From GCA-002733465 sp039969155 (lineage in GTDB: Bacteria > Pseudomonadota > Gammaproteobacteria > Enterobacterales > Kangiellaceae): 64,000 nucleotides of DNA. The position numbers and the translations under genes are program-made. Location: positions 1-64,000 of the forward strand of contig JBDVOJ010000106.1 of NCBI GenBank assembly GCA_039969155.1. The letters run 5' to 3'. How positions within the stretch are numbered: the stretch's first letter is position 1; every line of letters starts with the position of its first letter. The notes beneath the pieces are model-generated. The model made no database searches. It had not been told where the DNA came from and was given only the letters and a program-made list of their open reading frames with translations. Shown here piece after piece: positions 34,826-43,373 of this stretch.

Positions 34826-36787
34826 ATGCATTCAAACAGCCAGACAACCCACTCAACAAGAGTCCAATTCGCAAAACACTGGTCTGTTCGTGGCTTTACC
34901 GCAACGCTTATTATTATCGCAGCATTACTTCCTGCGGCCAGCGCGCTAGGCATAAATTTTTGGCTAGATGGTTATATTGATTGGCATGAAGCAACACTAG
35001 AAATCGGAGTGGCCTGCATGACTTTAGCACTAGTTGCTTATCCAGCATTTTATCTTTTGCGTTGGGAAGCAATGCAGGCAACCCGCTGGGACGAAACTAA
35101 AGAAGACTTTCTGTTGCTAATGGATCAAGCGGTAGACATGGTCATAGTGAGCAACCCACAAGGCCTGATCAAAGAAGTTAACCAAAAAGCTTGCGACCGG
35201 CTTGGTTATACCAAGGAAGAGTTACTCAATATGTCCACACTCGACTTGGACATCGATTGCCACTTACAACGAAGTCCAGAGTTAGTAAAATCAATTGTGA
35301 ATGGTGAAGATGTATACTACGAAACTATATATCGACAGAAAAGTGGCAACAAAATTCCAGTAGAGTGCCGAGCCAGAATGGCCGGTTGGTTGGAACACCC
35401 TCATTACATAGAATTCATTTCTGATATTTCTCATCGACGAGAAGCCGAAAAAGAACTGCATCTTTCCCATGAAGCTTTAGAAAAAACGAGAAACCTGCTC
35501 GAACTAAGGATTGCACAGCACTCTAGCGAAATAAAGAAACAAAAAAAGGGAAGAAAAATTGCTGAAAAGCAATTTGGGGCGATTCAAACCTATTTAGCCA
35601 AGTTAATTGATTCCATGCCTTCGGTACTTATTGCCATTGATAGTGAAAATCGGGTTTTACAATGGAATAAAAAAGCAGAGGAAATGACGGGCATCGAACC
35701 AGAAGAAGCCATAGGCCGTGAATTATCGGATCTCTATCCAATGCTTGATCAAAAGATTCGACAAGCAAAAAGCTCGCGTGACTTATTAAGCCAAAATTTA
35801 ACCTTTCGATTTGAGCAAGAAGTTAATCTTTCGATGCGAACTTTAGAAGTAATGCTCTATGGCATCTACGACAATCCTGCAGAGATTAGCGGCGAAGTGA
35901 TTAGAATCGATGATATCACTGAAAAACTAAAAATTGATGAAACACTGGTTCAAACAGAAAAGATGCTATCGCTGGGCGGCTTAGCCGCAGGTATGGCGCA
36001 TGAAATAAATAACCCGCTCGGCGCTATTATGCAAAGCACTCAAAATATAAAACGAAGAATTAGTAAGGATCTACCAAGAAATCATAAAGTTGCGCACGAT
36101 AACAATTTAAAAGTTGATCAGATCATTGGCTATATAGAGCAACAAAGCATCGACTCATTTTTAGATGGAATACTGGCATCAGGTGAACGCGCAGCCAATA
36201 TTGTCGGCGACATGTTAAATTTTGCCAAGCCGATTGCTCCGCGTTCAAGTCAGGTTGATTTGGTGGAAGCATTGGACGCTGCAATACGATTGTCAGCTAA
36301 AGACTATAATCAAAAAAAGCAGTTTGACTTCAGAAATATCGAAATCAGGAAAACCTATGCACCGAATATTGGCGCGGTATTCGCCCAAAAAAATCAGCTC
36401 GAGCAGGTTTTTCTCAATCTTTTAATCAATGCTGCACAAGCACTCGCCTCTGAAAAAGATCAGCAGAAAAAACCGCTAATAGAAATCATTCTACGCAGAG
36501 AAGGAAAGATGGCCGTTATTGAAGTAATCGATAATGGTCCTGGAATGTCAGAATCAGTAAGAAAAAGAGTGTTTGAGCCGTTTTTTACGACTAAAGATGA
36601 GAAAACGGGTACCGGGCTTGGGTTATCTGTTTCATATTTCATTATTACCGAACAACTAAGCGGTGAGCTAGCGGTCGAATCACAACAGGGTAAAGGATGT
36701 CGATTTAGTATTCGACTGCCATTGATAAAGTCATTGGACAATGCGGAAGATGATAGCCATGACGAACAAATCGAGTTACCACTCTAA
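34826..36787 (+). CDS. Membrane PAS-PAS sensor histidine kinase
   Basis: 653 residues, with no response regulator beside it. Two N-terminal membrane helices (about 25-45 and 60-80) with a short periplasmic loop; PAS 1 (about 90-200: LLLMDQAVDMVIVSNPQGLI); a coiled coil (about 205-255); PAS 2 (about 255-370: SMPSVLIAIDSENRVLQWNK); HisKA with MAHEINNPLGAIMQS, the phospho-acceptor being about His392; HATPase with NLLINAAQAL, IDNGPGM and TGTGLGLSVSYFI. An insert of about 35 residues lies between the H-box helix and the second dimerisation helix. It is a putative orphan kinase, divergent from rsd. Confidence 0.92.
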   Translation: MHSNSQTTHSTRVQFAKHWSVRGFTATLIIIAALLPAASALGINFWLDGYIDWHEATLEIGVACMTLALVAYPAFYLLRWEAMQATRWDETKEDFLLLMDQAVDMVIVSNPQGLIKEVNQKACDRLGYTKEELLNMSTLDLDIDCHLQRSPELVKSIVNGEDVYYETIYRQKSGNKIPVECRARMAGWLEHPHYIEFISDISHRREAEKELHLSHEALEKTRNLLELRIAQHSSEIKKQKKGRKIAEKQFGAIQTYLAKLIDSMPSVLIAIDSENRVLQWNKKAEEMTGIEPEEAIGRELSDLYPMLDQKIRQAKSSRDLLSQNLTFRFEQEVNLSMRTLEVMLYGIYDNPAEISGEVIRIDDITEKLKIDETLVQTEKMLSLGGLAAGMAHEINNPLGAIMQSTQNIKRRISKDLPRNHKVAHDNNLKVDQIIGYIEQQSIDSFLDGILASGERAANIVGDMLNFAKPIAPRSSQVDLVEALDAAIRLSAKDYNQKKQFDFRNIEIRKTYAPNIGAVFAQKNQLEQVFLNLLINAAQALASEKDQQKKPLIEIILRREGKMAVIEVIDNGPGMSESVRKRVFEPFFTTKDEKTGTGLGLSVSYFIITEQLSGELAVESQQGKGCRFSIRLPLIKSLDNAEDDSHDEQIELPL

Positions 36788-36847
36788 TGGGTCGTTTTGT
36801 TAACACTAGAACCCATCTTAAACATTCAAGTCTGAATAACGCGCTCG

Positions 36848-37363
36848 CTATCCAAATAATCGACGACTAGGCTTGGCATTTCGATAGATACGCCACAACA
36901 GCAATCCTATGCACCCGATAAAAAACAATAGTAACCAAGTGGGCATACTCAACCCCCACATATCCCAGCTAACTTTTGCGCACTCACCAGATCCCTTGAG
37001 CACCACGTCAAGCAGTTCCATAAAGGGCAGTATATCGACTAGATAGTCTAATGACGGTCCGCATGCAGGAACTTCGTCCGCCGGCAGGCTCTGCAGATAT
37101 GCGTGGCGGCCAGCAATACCGGCCCCTACTAGACTAGTTAGCAATCCACCAATATTGTAAAAGTAATGCCAACGACTAGCAGAGAGCGGTTTGTGAATAC
37201 CGTGCACTAAGAACCATATTCCTAGCACGAACACTGCAACCCGTTGAAAAATGCAAAGCGGACACGGCTCCATTCCTTCTACATATTGAAAATAGAATGC
37301 TGCTATCAAGAGCTGATGGCATACAAATGCCATAAATAGGTTAAAACCGCGTGATTCGAACAT
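36848..37363 (-). CDS. dsbB: Disulfide bond formation protein B
   Basis: 171 residues, four membrane helices. It reoxidises DsbA and passes electrons to quinone. The first periplasmic pair is Cys34/Cys37 in EPCPLCIFQR, whose Arg helps bind quinone; the second pair lies in the second loop (PACGPSLDYL and SGECAKVSW). Both pairs needed for catalysis are present. Terminator on the minus strand follows at 37493-37512 only for a gene to its right, and no DsbA is in the window. Confidence 0.95.
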   Translation of the reverse strand: MFESRGFNLFMAFVCHQLLIAAFYFQYVEGMEPCPLCIFQRVAVFVLGIWFLVHGIHKPLSASRWHYFYNIGGLLTSLVGAGIAGRHAYLQSLPADEVPACGPSLDYLVDILPFMELLDVVLKGSGECAKVSWDMWGLSMPTWLLLFFIGCIGLLLWRIYRNAKPSRRLFG

Positions 37364-37492
37364 CTAAGATCCAACTAGTAGTCAATTTGATAACCTAAAC
37401 AGGTTATCGGAAAAATAAAATTAGCACAACGGTGTCGCCAGCGGGAAGGGGTAAATTTATAAGCAAGTCGGCGATTTTTACCACCCATAAAA

Positions 37493-37512
37493 AAGCCTCA
37501 ATCAAGAGGCTT
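37493..37512 (-). terminator. Rho-independent terminator after tex
   Basis: AAGCCTC/GAGGCTT with a 6-nt loop. The minus strand reads GAGGCTTTTTTATG, giving the U tract, so it stops transcripts coming from tex (37659-39968) before they enter dsbB. Confidence 0.88.
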
Positions 37513-37658
37513 ATAAAGTTTCCAGTCTGCAGGTCCCGTTACTTCGGGCTTCTATTATTCGCTAGCGGTCACATTTATAACAAACTGAAATTAAGCTTGC
37601 AACAATTTTTTACAAATTGGCCGATTTTTTATCTCAAATAGCGAATATTTGTTTCAAA

Positions 37659-39968
37659 CTACTTTTTGCCTTTTAGTGCGTCAGCCAGGGCTAATCCAAA
37701 GGCTGAGTTTGCTGGTGCACTGCTCTTTGCTCGTGGTTTGTGCTGCTTTGTTCGAGCAGATGCCTTAGGTCTAGATTCAGTTTTGTCGCTTTCTGCTTGT
37801 GGCCCTACCATCGATAAGCTGACACGCTTTCGTTGAACATCAACAGATATCACGTGAACTTTTACAATATCGCCAGTTTTAACGACTTCTCTCGGGTTTG
37901 AGATAAATTTGTCACTCATCAAAGAAATATGCACCAAACCATCTTGATGGACACCGACATCCACAAATGCACCAAAATCAGTGACGTTTGTTACTGTACC
38001 TTCTAACGCCATATCCGGCTTCAGATCGGAAATTTTCTCAACCCCTTTCTTGAACTTGGCAGTTTTAAACTCTCCACGGGGGTCTCTACCGGGTTTTTCT
38101 AACTCTTTTAAAATATCTGAGATAGTCGGTAATCCAAAGCTATCAGATACATAGGATTTAGGGTCAATGTCACTTAAAGCCTTTGAGTTACCCATGAGAG
38201 CATCAATACCGCCTGTGATACGTTCTAACATTTTTTGCACAATTGGGTATGTCTCTGGATGCACCCCTGAACGGTCAAGCGCGTTATCACCGTCAGTAAT
38301 TCGTAAGAAGCCTGCAGCTTGCTCAAAGGCTTTCGGTCCCAAACGCTCAACTTCGCTAAGTTGCTTACGATTTACAAACCGACCGTGTTGTTCGCGATAT
38401 TTAATAATGTTTTGAGCCAAGGTTTTATTCAGCCCAGAAACATGAGTCAACAATGGAGCGGATGCAGTATTAAGATCGACACCAACTGCATTTACACAAT
38501 CCTCTACTACACTGCCAAGTGTTTTACTCAATTGACTTTGACTAACGTCATGCTGATATTGGCCGACTCCAATCGCCTTTGGTTCAATCTTAACCAGTTC
38601 AGCCAGCGGATCTTGCAATCTCCGAGCAATAGATACCGAACCTCTGTAAGTCACGTCCAAATCTGGAAATTCTTCAGCTGCTAATTTTGAAGCTGAATAG
38701 ACGGAAGCTCCGGCCTCACTGACGACTATTCGCTTTAAGCCAAGTTCGGGATGCTTTTTCTCTAGCTCAGCAACCAGGTTATCAGTTTCGCGAGATGCCG
38801 TTCCGTTACCAATACTGACTAACTTAACTTTAAACTGTTTGCACATGGTTGCTAACTTGGCCAAAGATTGATCCCATTGATTTTGAGGCGCATGTGGAAA
38901 GATAGTCGACTGAGTCAACAATTTGCCGGTACCGTCTACCACCACCACTTTGGTGCCTGTTCGCAGGCCAGGATCCAGCCCCATAGAGACGCAGTTACCG
39001 GCAGGTGCTGCCATTAAAAGGTCTCGCATATTGCTGGCAAAAACACCAATCGCATGGGTTTCGGCTTGCTCTCTGAGTTGCCCTAGCAACTCAGTTTCAA
39101 AAAAGCTATGCAACTTAACTCTCCAGGTCCATAGCACTACCGTCTGTAGCCAACTATCTGCAGGACGTCCTTTATCTGAAATATTGGCCTGTTTAGCAAT
39201 TAAAAATTGAGCGTAATTTGACTCTTTATCGTCCTTTAGGATTTTCTCATCAACGACTAACTCGATGCTCAAAACACCTTCATTTCGACCACGAAATAAA
39301 GCCAATGCTCGATGAGAAGGAATTTTGTTCCACTTTTCAGAGTACTCGAAGTAATCAGCAAATTTTTGGCCTTCCGATTCTTTGCCGCTTAATACCGTTG
39401 ACCGGATGAATGCGTTGTCTTTTAAGTAATTCCTTATCTCAGAGAGCAATTGTGCGCTTTCGGCAAACTGTTCCATTAAGATTTGCTTTGCGCCATCTAG
39501 TGCGTCCTTGGCAGATTCAATTTTTAGCTCTGGATTGAGAAAATCTGTAGCGGCATTTTCTGGATCTTGTTCTGGGTTGATTAGCAATGACTCTGCCAAT
39601 GGCTGCAACCCAGCTTCACGAGCGATTTGTGCCTTTGTGCGTCGCTTAGGCTTATACGGCAGATACAAATCTTCCAGCTCACTTTTAGTTTCCGCAGATA
39701 AAATGCTCGCTTTCAATTCAGGCGTGAGTTTTTCTTGCTCATCAATACTTTTGATAATCACCGCTCGTCGGTCTTCTAGCTCTCGTAAATAACCTAATCG
39801 CTCCTCAAGTGTTCTCATCTGAGAATCGTCAAGGCCACCGGTTGCTTCTTTTCTATATCGAGATATAAATGGAACGCTGGCGCCTTCATCTAACAGCGAA
39901 ATGGCCGCAGCGACCTGTTTTTCGTTCACAGCTAGCTCTTTCGCAATAATTTGAGCGATTTTTGTCAT
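37659..39968 (-). CDS. tex: Tex-family RNA-binding transcription accessory protein
   Basis: 769 residues, normal length. N-terminal helical part (KIAQIIAKELAVNEKQVAAA, VPFISRYRKEATGGLDD); YqgF/RNase-H-like domain with SMGLDPGLRTGTKVVVVD and VSIGNGTASRETD; helix-hairpin-helix region (VEDCVNAVGVDLNTASAPLL); C-terminal S1 domain (about 645-720: LEGTVTNVTDFGAFVDVGVH) and a Lys/Arg-rich tail. Tex binds nucleic acids and affects transcription and virulence gene expression in several genera. TAGGA precedes the ATG. In E. coli the tex homologue yhgF is also close to ompR. Confidence 0.96.
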   Translation of the reverse strand: MTKIAQIIAKELAVNEKQVAAAISLLDEGASVPFISRYRKEATGGLDDSQMRTLEERLGYLRELEDRRAVIIKSIDEQEKLTPELKASILSAETKSELEDLYLPYKPKRRTKAQIAREAGLQPLAESLLINPEQDPENAATDFLNPELKIESAKDALDGAKQILMEQFAESAQLLSEIRNYLKDNAFIRSTVLSGKESEGQKFADYFEYSEKWNKIPSHRALALFRGRNEGVLSIELVVDEKILKDDKESNYAQFLIAKQANISDKGRPADSWLQTVVLWTWRVKLHSFFETELLGQLREQAETHAIGVFASNMRDLLMAAPAGNCVSMGLDPGLRTGTKVVVVDGTGKLLTQSTIFPHAPQNQWDQSLAKLATMCKQFKVKLVSIGNGTASRETDNLVAELEKKHPELGLKRIVVSEAGASVYSASKLAAEEFPDLDVTYRGSVSIARRLQDPLAELVKIEPKAIGVGQYQHDVSQSQLSKTLGSVVEDCVNAVGVDLNTASAPLLTHVSGLNKTLAQNIIKYREQHGRFVNRKQLSEVERLGPKAFEQAAGFLRITDGDNALDRSGVHPETYPIVQKMLERITGGIDALMGNSKALSDIDPKSYVSDSFGLPTISDILKELEKPGRDPRGEFKTAKFKKGVEKISDLKPDMALEGTVTNVTDFGAFVDVGVHQDGLVHISLMSDKFISNPREVVKTGDIVKVHVISVDVQRKRVSLSMVGPQAESDKTESRPKASARTKQHKPRAKSSAPANSAFGLALADALKGKK

Positions 39969-40379
39969 GGGTATTCCTAATAAACAGTCTATAAATTGAG
40001 AGTTCTCGCAACTTGATTGATGCTCAAGCCGCCGTAAATGCGGTTGGCGATTATATACAAAACAGATATCGATTGCATGACCATCATGTCAATTTGTGGA
40101 TTATCTTCCACAAAAAACCTTCGGTAATTCGCCAATACCTCGAGGTGAATGTTCCTCAATATTTAAAGATTTGCGAGGTGTTACCGCAATATTTTTAATA
40201 TAGGTTATACTCTGTAACAATTCCGCAATAAAATCGCTAGGCATTTCAATCAGTTATTTATAAACTAACAGAATGACCTTGATAATGGTTTAAGTCTGAC
40301 ATTGAACAGTCAGATCTTAATTACCGAAAAGAACAACAGCATTTGCGCAAATTAAAAACTCTCATTAGGAGACTATAGG
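39969..40379. other. Intergenic region between tex and ompR
   Basis: 411 bases holding the two divergent promoters. TATACT at 40206-40211 is a candidate -10 for ompR, with TTACCG 19 bases upstream as a weak -35. No ORF, repeat or strong hairpin was found. Confidence 0.4.
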
Positions 40380-41102
40380 ATGAGTGAAGAAACCCAAAAA
40401 ATACTCGTTGTTGACGATGATCTTCGCTTGCGAAGCTTGCTTGAAAGATACTTCAAAGAGCAAGGCTATATCGTCAAGGCTGCTGCTGATTCAGAACAAA
40501 TGGATCGTTTTCTGGAACGAGAGAACTATCACTTAATGGTCCTTGATTTGATGTTACCAGGAGAAGATGGACTCTCTATTTGTCGCAGGCTACGTGGAAT
40601 GGATAATAATATTCCCATCATAATGCTGACCGCAAAAGGAGATGACGTCGACCGTATTATTGGACTGGAATTAGGGGCCGATGACTACCTTGCTAAACCG
40701 TTTAATCCACGCGAATTATTAGCTAGAGTCAAAGCAGTACTAAGACGAAAAACCAATGAGCTGCCCGGAGCACCGAGCGGTGAAGAAAAAATGGTACAGT
40801 TTGGTGAGTTTACCCTCAACCTTGCCACTCGAGAAATGTGTAAGAACGGCGAACCTATGACGCTAACGAGTGGTGAGTTTGCAGTGCTAAAATCTCTAGT
40901 CACAAATCCTAGACAACCTTTGTCTCGAGACAAGTTGATGAACTTAGCTAGAGGGAGAGATTATAGCGCTTTAGAGAGAAGTATCGATGTTCAAGTCTCT
41001 AGGTTACGACGCATGATTGAAGAAGACCCTGCCAAACCACGGTACCTGCAAACGGTTTGGGGGATTGGTTATGTGTTTGTGCCGGATGCTGAAGAAAACT
41101 AG
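40380..41102 (+). CDS. ompR: OmpR response regulator, no adjacent envZ
   Basis: 240 residues, the length of E. coli OmpR. Receiver: D12-D14 acidic cluster, phospho-acceptor D56 (LMVLDLMLPGEDG), T in MLTAKG, K in DDYLAKPFNP. C-terminal winged helix: EFTLNLATREM, SGEFAVLKSLV, LERSIDVQVSRLRRMIEED and YLQTVWGIGYVFVP. The N terminus QKILVVDDDLRLRSLLERYF and close overall match single it out within its family. In most gammaproteobacteria envZ follows, but here the next genes lie on the opposite strand, so its kinase must be elsewhere. AGGAG precedes the ATG. Confidence 0.93.
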   Translation: MSEETQKILVVDDDLRLRSLLERYFKEQGYIVKAAADSEQMDRFLERENYHLMVLDLMLPGEDGLSICRRLRGMDNNIPIIMLTAKGDDVDRIIGLELGADDYLAKPFNPRELLARVKAVLRRKTNELPGAPSGEEKMVQFGEFTLNLATREMCKNGEPMTLTSGEFAVLKSLVTNPRQPLSRDKLMNLARGRDYSALERSIDVQVSRLRRMIEEDPAKPRYLQTVWGIGYVFVPDAEEN

Positions 41103-41117
41103 CTCTTATTTGTAAAA

Positions 41118-41546
41118 CTACTCGTAACGACAGGTTACGCCCGGTAACTTCCAACTTTTCGAATTGCTATCCAAAACTAAATAGCAATTCGAACTACTCT
41201 TCATTAATTTAAAACGCATCGGTTTCTGCATATCTCGTCCCTGAATATTCTGGTCTTCAACAGTTCGTCGTGCTTGCATCATAATAGTAATCGAGCTTTG
41301 CTGAATAAACGCTCTCTCGGCAATTTTGAGCTCTTGTGAACCAAACTCGTCTTTAATAACTTGTTCAATTTGAGCGTGTGAAGACTGATCGACAGATTCC
41401 AAAAGCGCCGGTTTCAGTTTTTCTTCAGTAATCGATTGACAGCCAGCCATGATTAAACCGGATAAGCACGTTATCCCAGCCCGACCTAACAACTTCGAAA
41501 CTATCGTCCGAACAACTTTGCGGCACATATTGACTTTCAACGTCAT
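41118..41546 (-). CDS. Small putative lipoprotein
   Basis: 142 residues, unrecognised. The N terminus has a basic stretch and a hydrophobic segment ending in LIMAGC, a plausible lipobox, so the mature protein would be a periplasm-facing lipoprotein of about 105 residues. Start unclear: GAGGAG abuts the ATG at 41546, whereas a TTG six bases farther (41540) has ideal spacing. Mixed helix then strands, with Cys near the C terminus (SSNCYLVLD, GVTCRYE). It follows the S41 protease gene after four bases, so it is co-transcribed and may be a partner. Confidence 0.6.
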   Translation of the reverse strand: MTLKVNMCRKVVRTIVSKLLGRAGITCLSGLIMAGCQSITEEKLKPALLESVDQSSHAQIEQVIKDEFGSQELKIAERAFIQQSSITIMMQARRTVEDQNIQGRDMQKPMRFKLMKSSSNCYLVLDSNSKSWKLPGVTCRYE

Positions 41547-41550
41547 CTCC

Positions 41551-43134
41551 TCAACGAAGTAAAATACGGTTATTCATAAGTAACGTTTCCACTCGATTAT
41601 CACGCACTTCCAAATTTGAGTTGGATTTATTGGAAACCTGTTTAACCCCTTTTGCCGAAGGAGTCGGACAGGTTCCTGTTTCGCGATAGTCTAAAGCCGC
41701 CTTAAACTGCGCCTCGTTAGGATCTCCCAACGCAAAGTCATAGTCGTCTGCTACCGAACAACCCGGTACAACAACGCCAACGGTGTCAGCTGTATTCGCG
41801 GGCGAAAACCCATCAGAAAAATCACCAAAGCCTTTGTCATTTTCCCCGCTAAATTGAACCGTAAAATAAGTCGTTCCACAGTTATCGGTAGGATAGAAAC
41901 CATAAGGTTTTCCGCATGTAGTCGAACCTATTAGTATCACTTCGATGTCAATTCCTCTAAGACCGTTAATAATTGCCTCACTTGCGGAGCAAGTACCATC
42001 AGTAGAAAGAATGAAAACGCGTTGTAAATCTAAAGTAGGTAAGCTCTGCCCTGAATCAACCGAAAAACCCAAAGAGGTCGTATAAAACGGAGTTGGGGAT
42101 AAGCTATTTCCAGTGACAGGGTTTACTGTTGGATGCTGGTCGTTAAATACGAGGTTATCAAAATTCTTTCCACTAGTTGGTTGGTCACCAGCGATCATAA
42201 ATGCCAACTGACTAGCAATAGCTAATAGCCCGCCACCATTGTATCTAAGGTCTAAGACCAAGTCGCTGATGTTTTCATTGGCAAGTTCAGTGACAGCATC
42301 AATTAATTGAGACTCTGCCGTAGCGATATGGGTAGAAAACATCATATAACCCACTTTGCCAGTATTAGTATCTATGGTTTGAGTATATTGCACTGGCGAG
42401 GCGGTAATTTCTGCGGAAACTAGAGTCGCCGTTTGAGTGACGGTTTCACCGACCGGCCTAAAGACAAACTCATGAGATTCCCCAACATCACTCGGAAACA
42501 GTGCCGCATTTAGAATATCCACACTTGCTTGGTCACCAGCATTAACAACATCAACCCCATCTATTTCCACTAATTCTGCACCTCGCATCATGCCCGCTTG
42601 AGTTGCTGGGGTGTTTGGTTCGGTAAAAGCAATGACTATTTGACGAGGCGGAGCTCCACGAATAATCGCAAATTCTGCTCCATAACCGGCTGAAACACCA
42701 GCTTGGACAATCTGCTGCCATTCTGCTGAATCTCGGGTAAAGTGAAATTTATCCTTTGGTTGGCCCGATGGTGAAAGCTCATTGGTCTTCAAAATAGCGA
42801 AGTAATCTAAAGTATCAGAAAAACCAGCCGGGTTTACATCCTCTATTTCGTCATACCAAAGATAAGTGTTATTGCTCCAAGAGCGTAACCAATGATTTTC
42901 ATGCAAAGTCGTTCCGGGTCGGTCTGCATAGGCTCGGTTTGTTGCAGGATCAGTCCCCGTTCTAGGCACCTGACAAAGATTTTTAAATTCAGATTCATCT
43001 TCAAAAACGTTTGCAGCCCAGGTTGGTGGAACACTTCCATCGCCACCTTCGTCACTACCACTACCACCGCAACCAAGCAAAAGCACGAAAAATATGGCCG
43101 CTAGCCAAAGCGTCATGAGATTCTTGAAATTCAT
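41551..43134 (-). CDS. S41-family (C-terminal processing) serine protease, lipoprotein
   Basis: 527 residues. The signal ends in FVLLLGC followed by a Gly/Ser/Asp-rich linker, so it is lipid-anchored. N-terminal helical region, PDZ domain (about 165-220: IAFTEPNTPATQAGMMRGAE), then the peptidase: DLVLDLRYNGGGLLAI, ILSTDGTCSASEAIINGLRG with the nucleophilic Ser near 380, and STTCGKPYGFYP with the general-base Lys near 406. The Ser-Lys dyad is intact. Several Cys near the active site may form a disulfide. AGGAG precedes the ATG. Substrates unknown; related CtpA-type enzymes trim exported proteins. Confidence 0.9.
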   Translation of the reverse strand: MNFKNLMTLWLAAIFFVLLLGCGGSGSDEGGDGSVPPTWAANVFEDESEFKNLCQVPRTGTDPATNRAYADRPGTTLHENHWLRSWSNNTYLWYDEIEDVNPAGFSDTLDYFAILKTNELSPSGQPKDKFHFTRDSAEWQQIVQAGVSAGYGAEFAIIRGAPPRQIVIAFTEPNTPATQAGMMRGAELVEIDGVDVVNAGDQASVDILNAALFPSDVGESHEFVFRPVGETVTQTATLVSAEITASPVQYTQTIDTNTGKVGYMMFSTHIATAESQLIDAVTELANENISDLVLDLRYNGGGLLAIASQLAFMIAGDQPTSGKNFDNLVFNDQHPTVNPVTGNSLSPTPFYTTSLGFSVDSGQSLPTLDLQRVFILSTDGTCSASEAIINGLRGIDIEVILIGSTTCGKPYGFYPTDNCGTTYFTVQFSGENDKGFGDFSDGFSPANTADTVGVVVPGCSVADDYDFALGDPNEAQFKAALDYRETGTCPTPSAKGVKQVSNKSNSNLEVRDNRVETLLMNNRILLR

Positions 43135-43326
43135 AAAGTCTCCTATTTACAGCTGATAATCCTAATGAGTCATCAGCTCCAATTACTAAAAAACAACGGC
43201 AAAAGCTTAATTACTTAATCATTATTATAGAACTCAAATGAAGGAGTCATCAATTTTTCAGATAAAACCGTTATTCAAAATATACGAAACATACGGGTCA
43301 TATGGATTATTTCATCCATAAAAAAA

Positions 43327-43346
43327 CCGATAGAAACATCTATCGG
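43327..43346 (-). terminator. Rho-independent terminator of the M6 protease gene
   Basis: CCGATAGA/TCTATCGG stem with an AACA loop; on the minus strand a run of T residues follows (complement of 43320-43326). Confidence 0.9.
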
Positions 43347-43373
43347 CTTTTTCGGTAGCAAAGCATCACAAAA

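Noticed and set aside
37432..37641. Possible small gene between dsbB and tex
   Set aside because: It runs through the tex terminator, has no ribosome site and no family resemblance.
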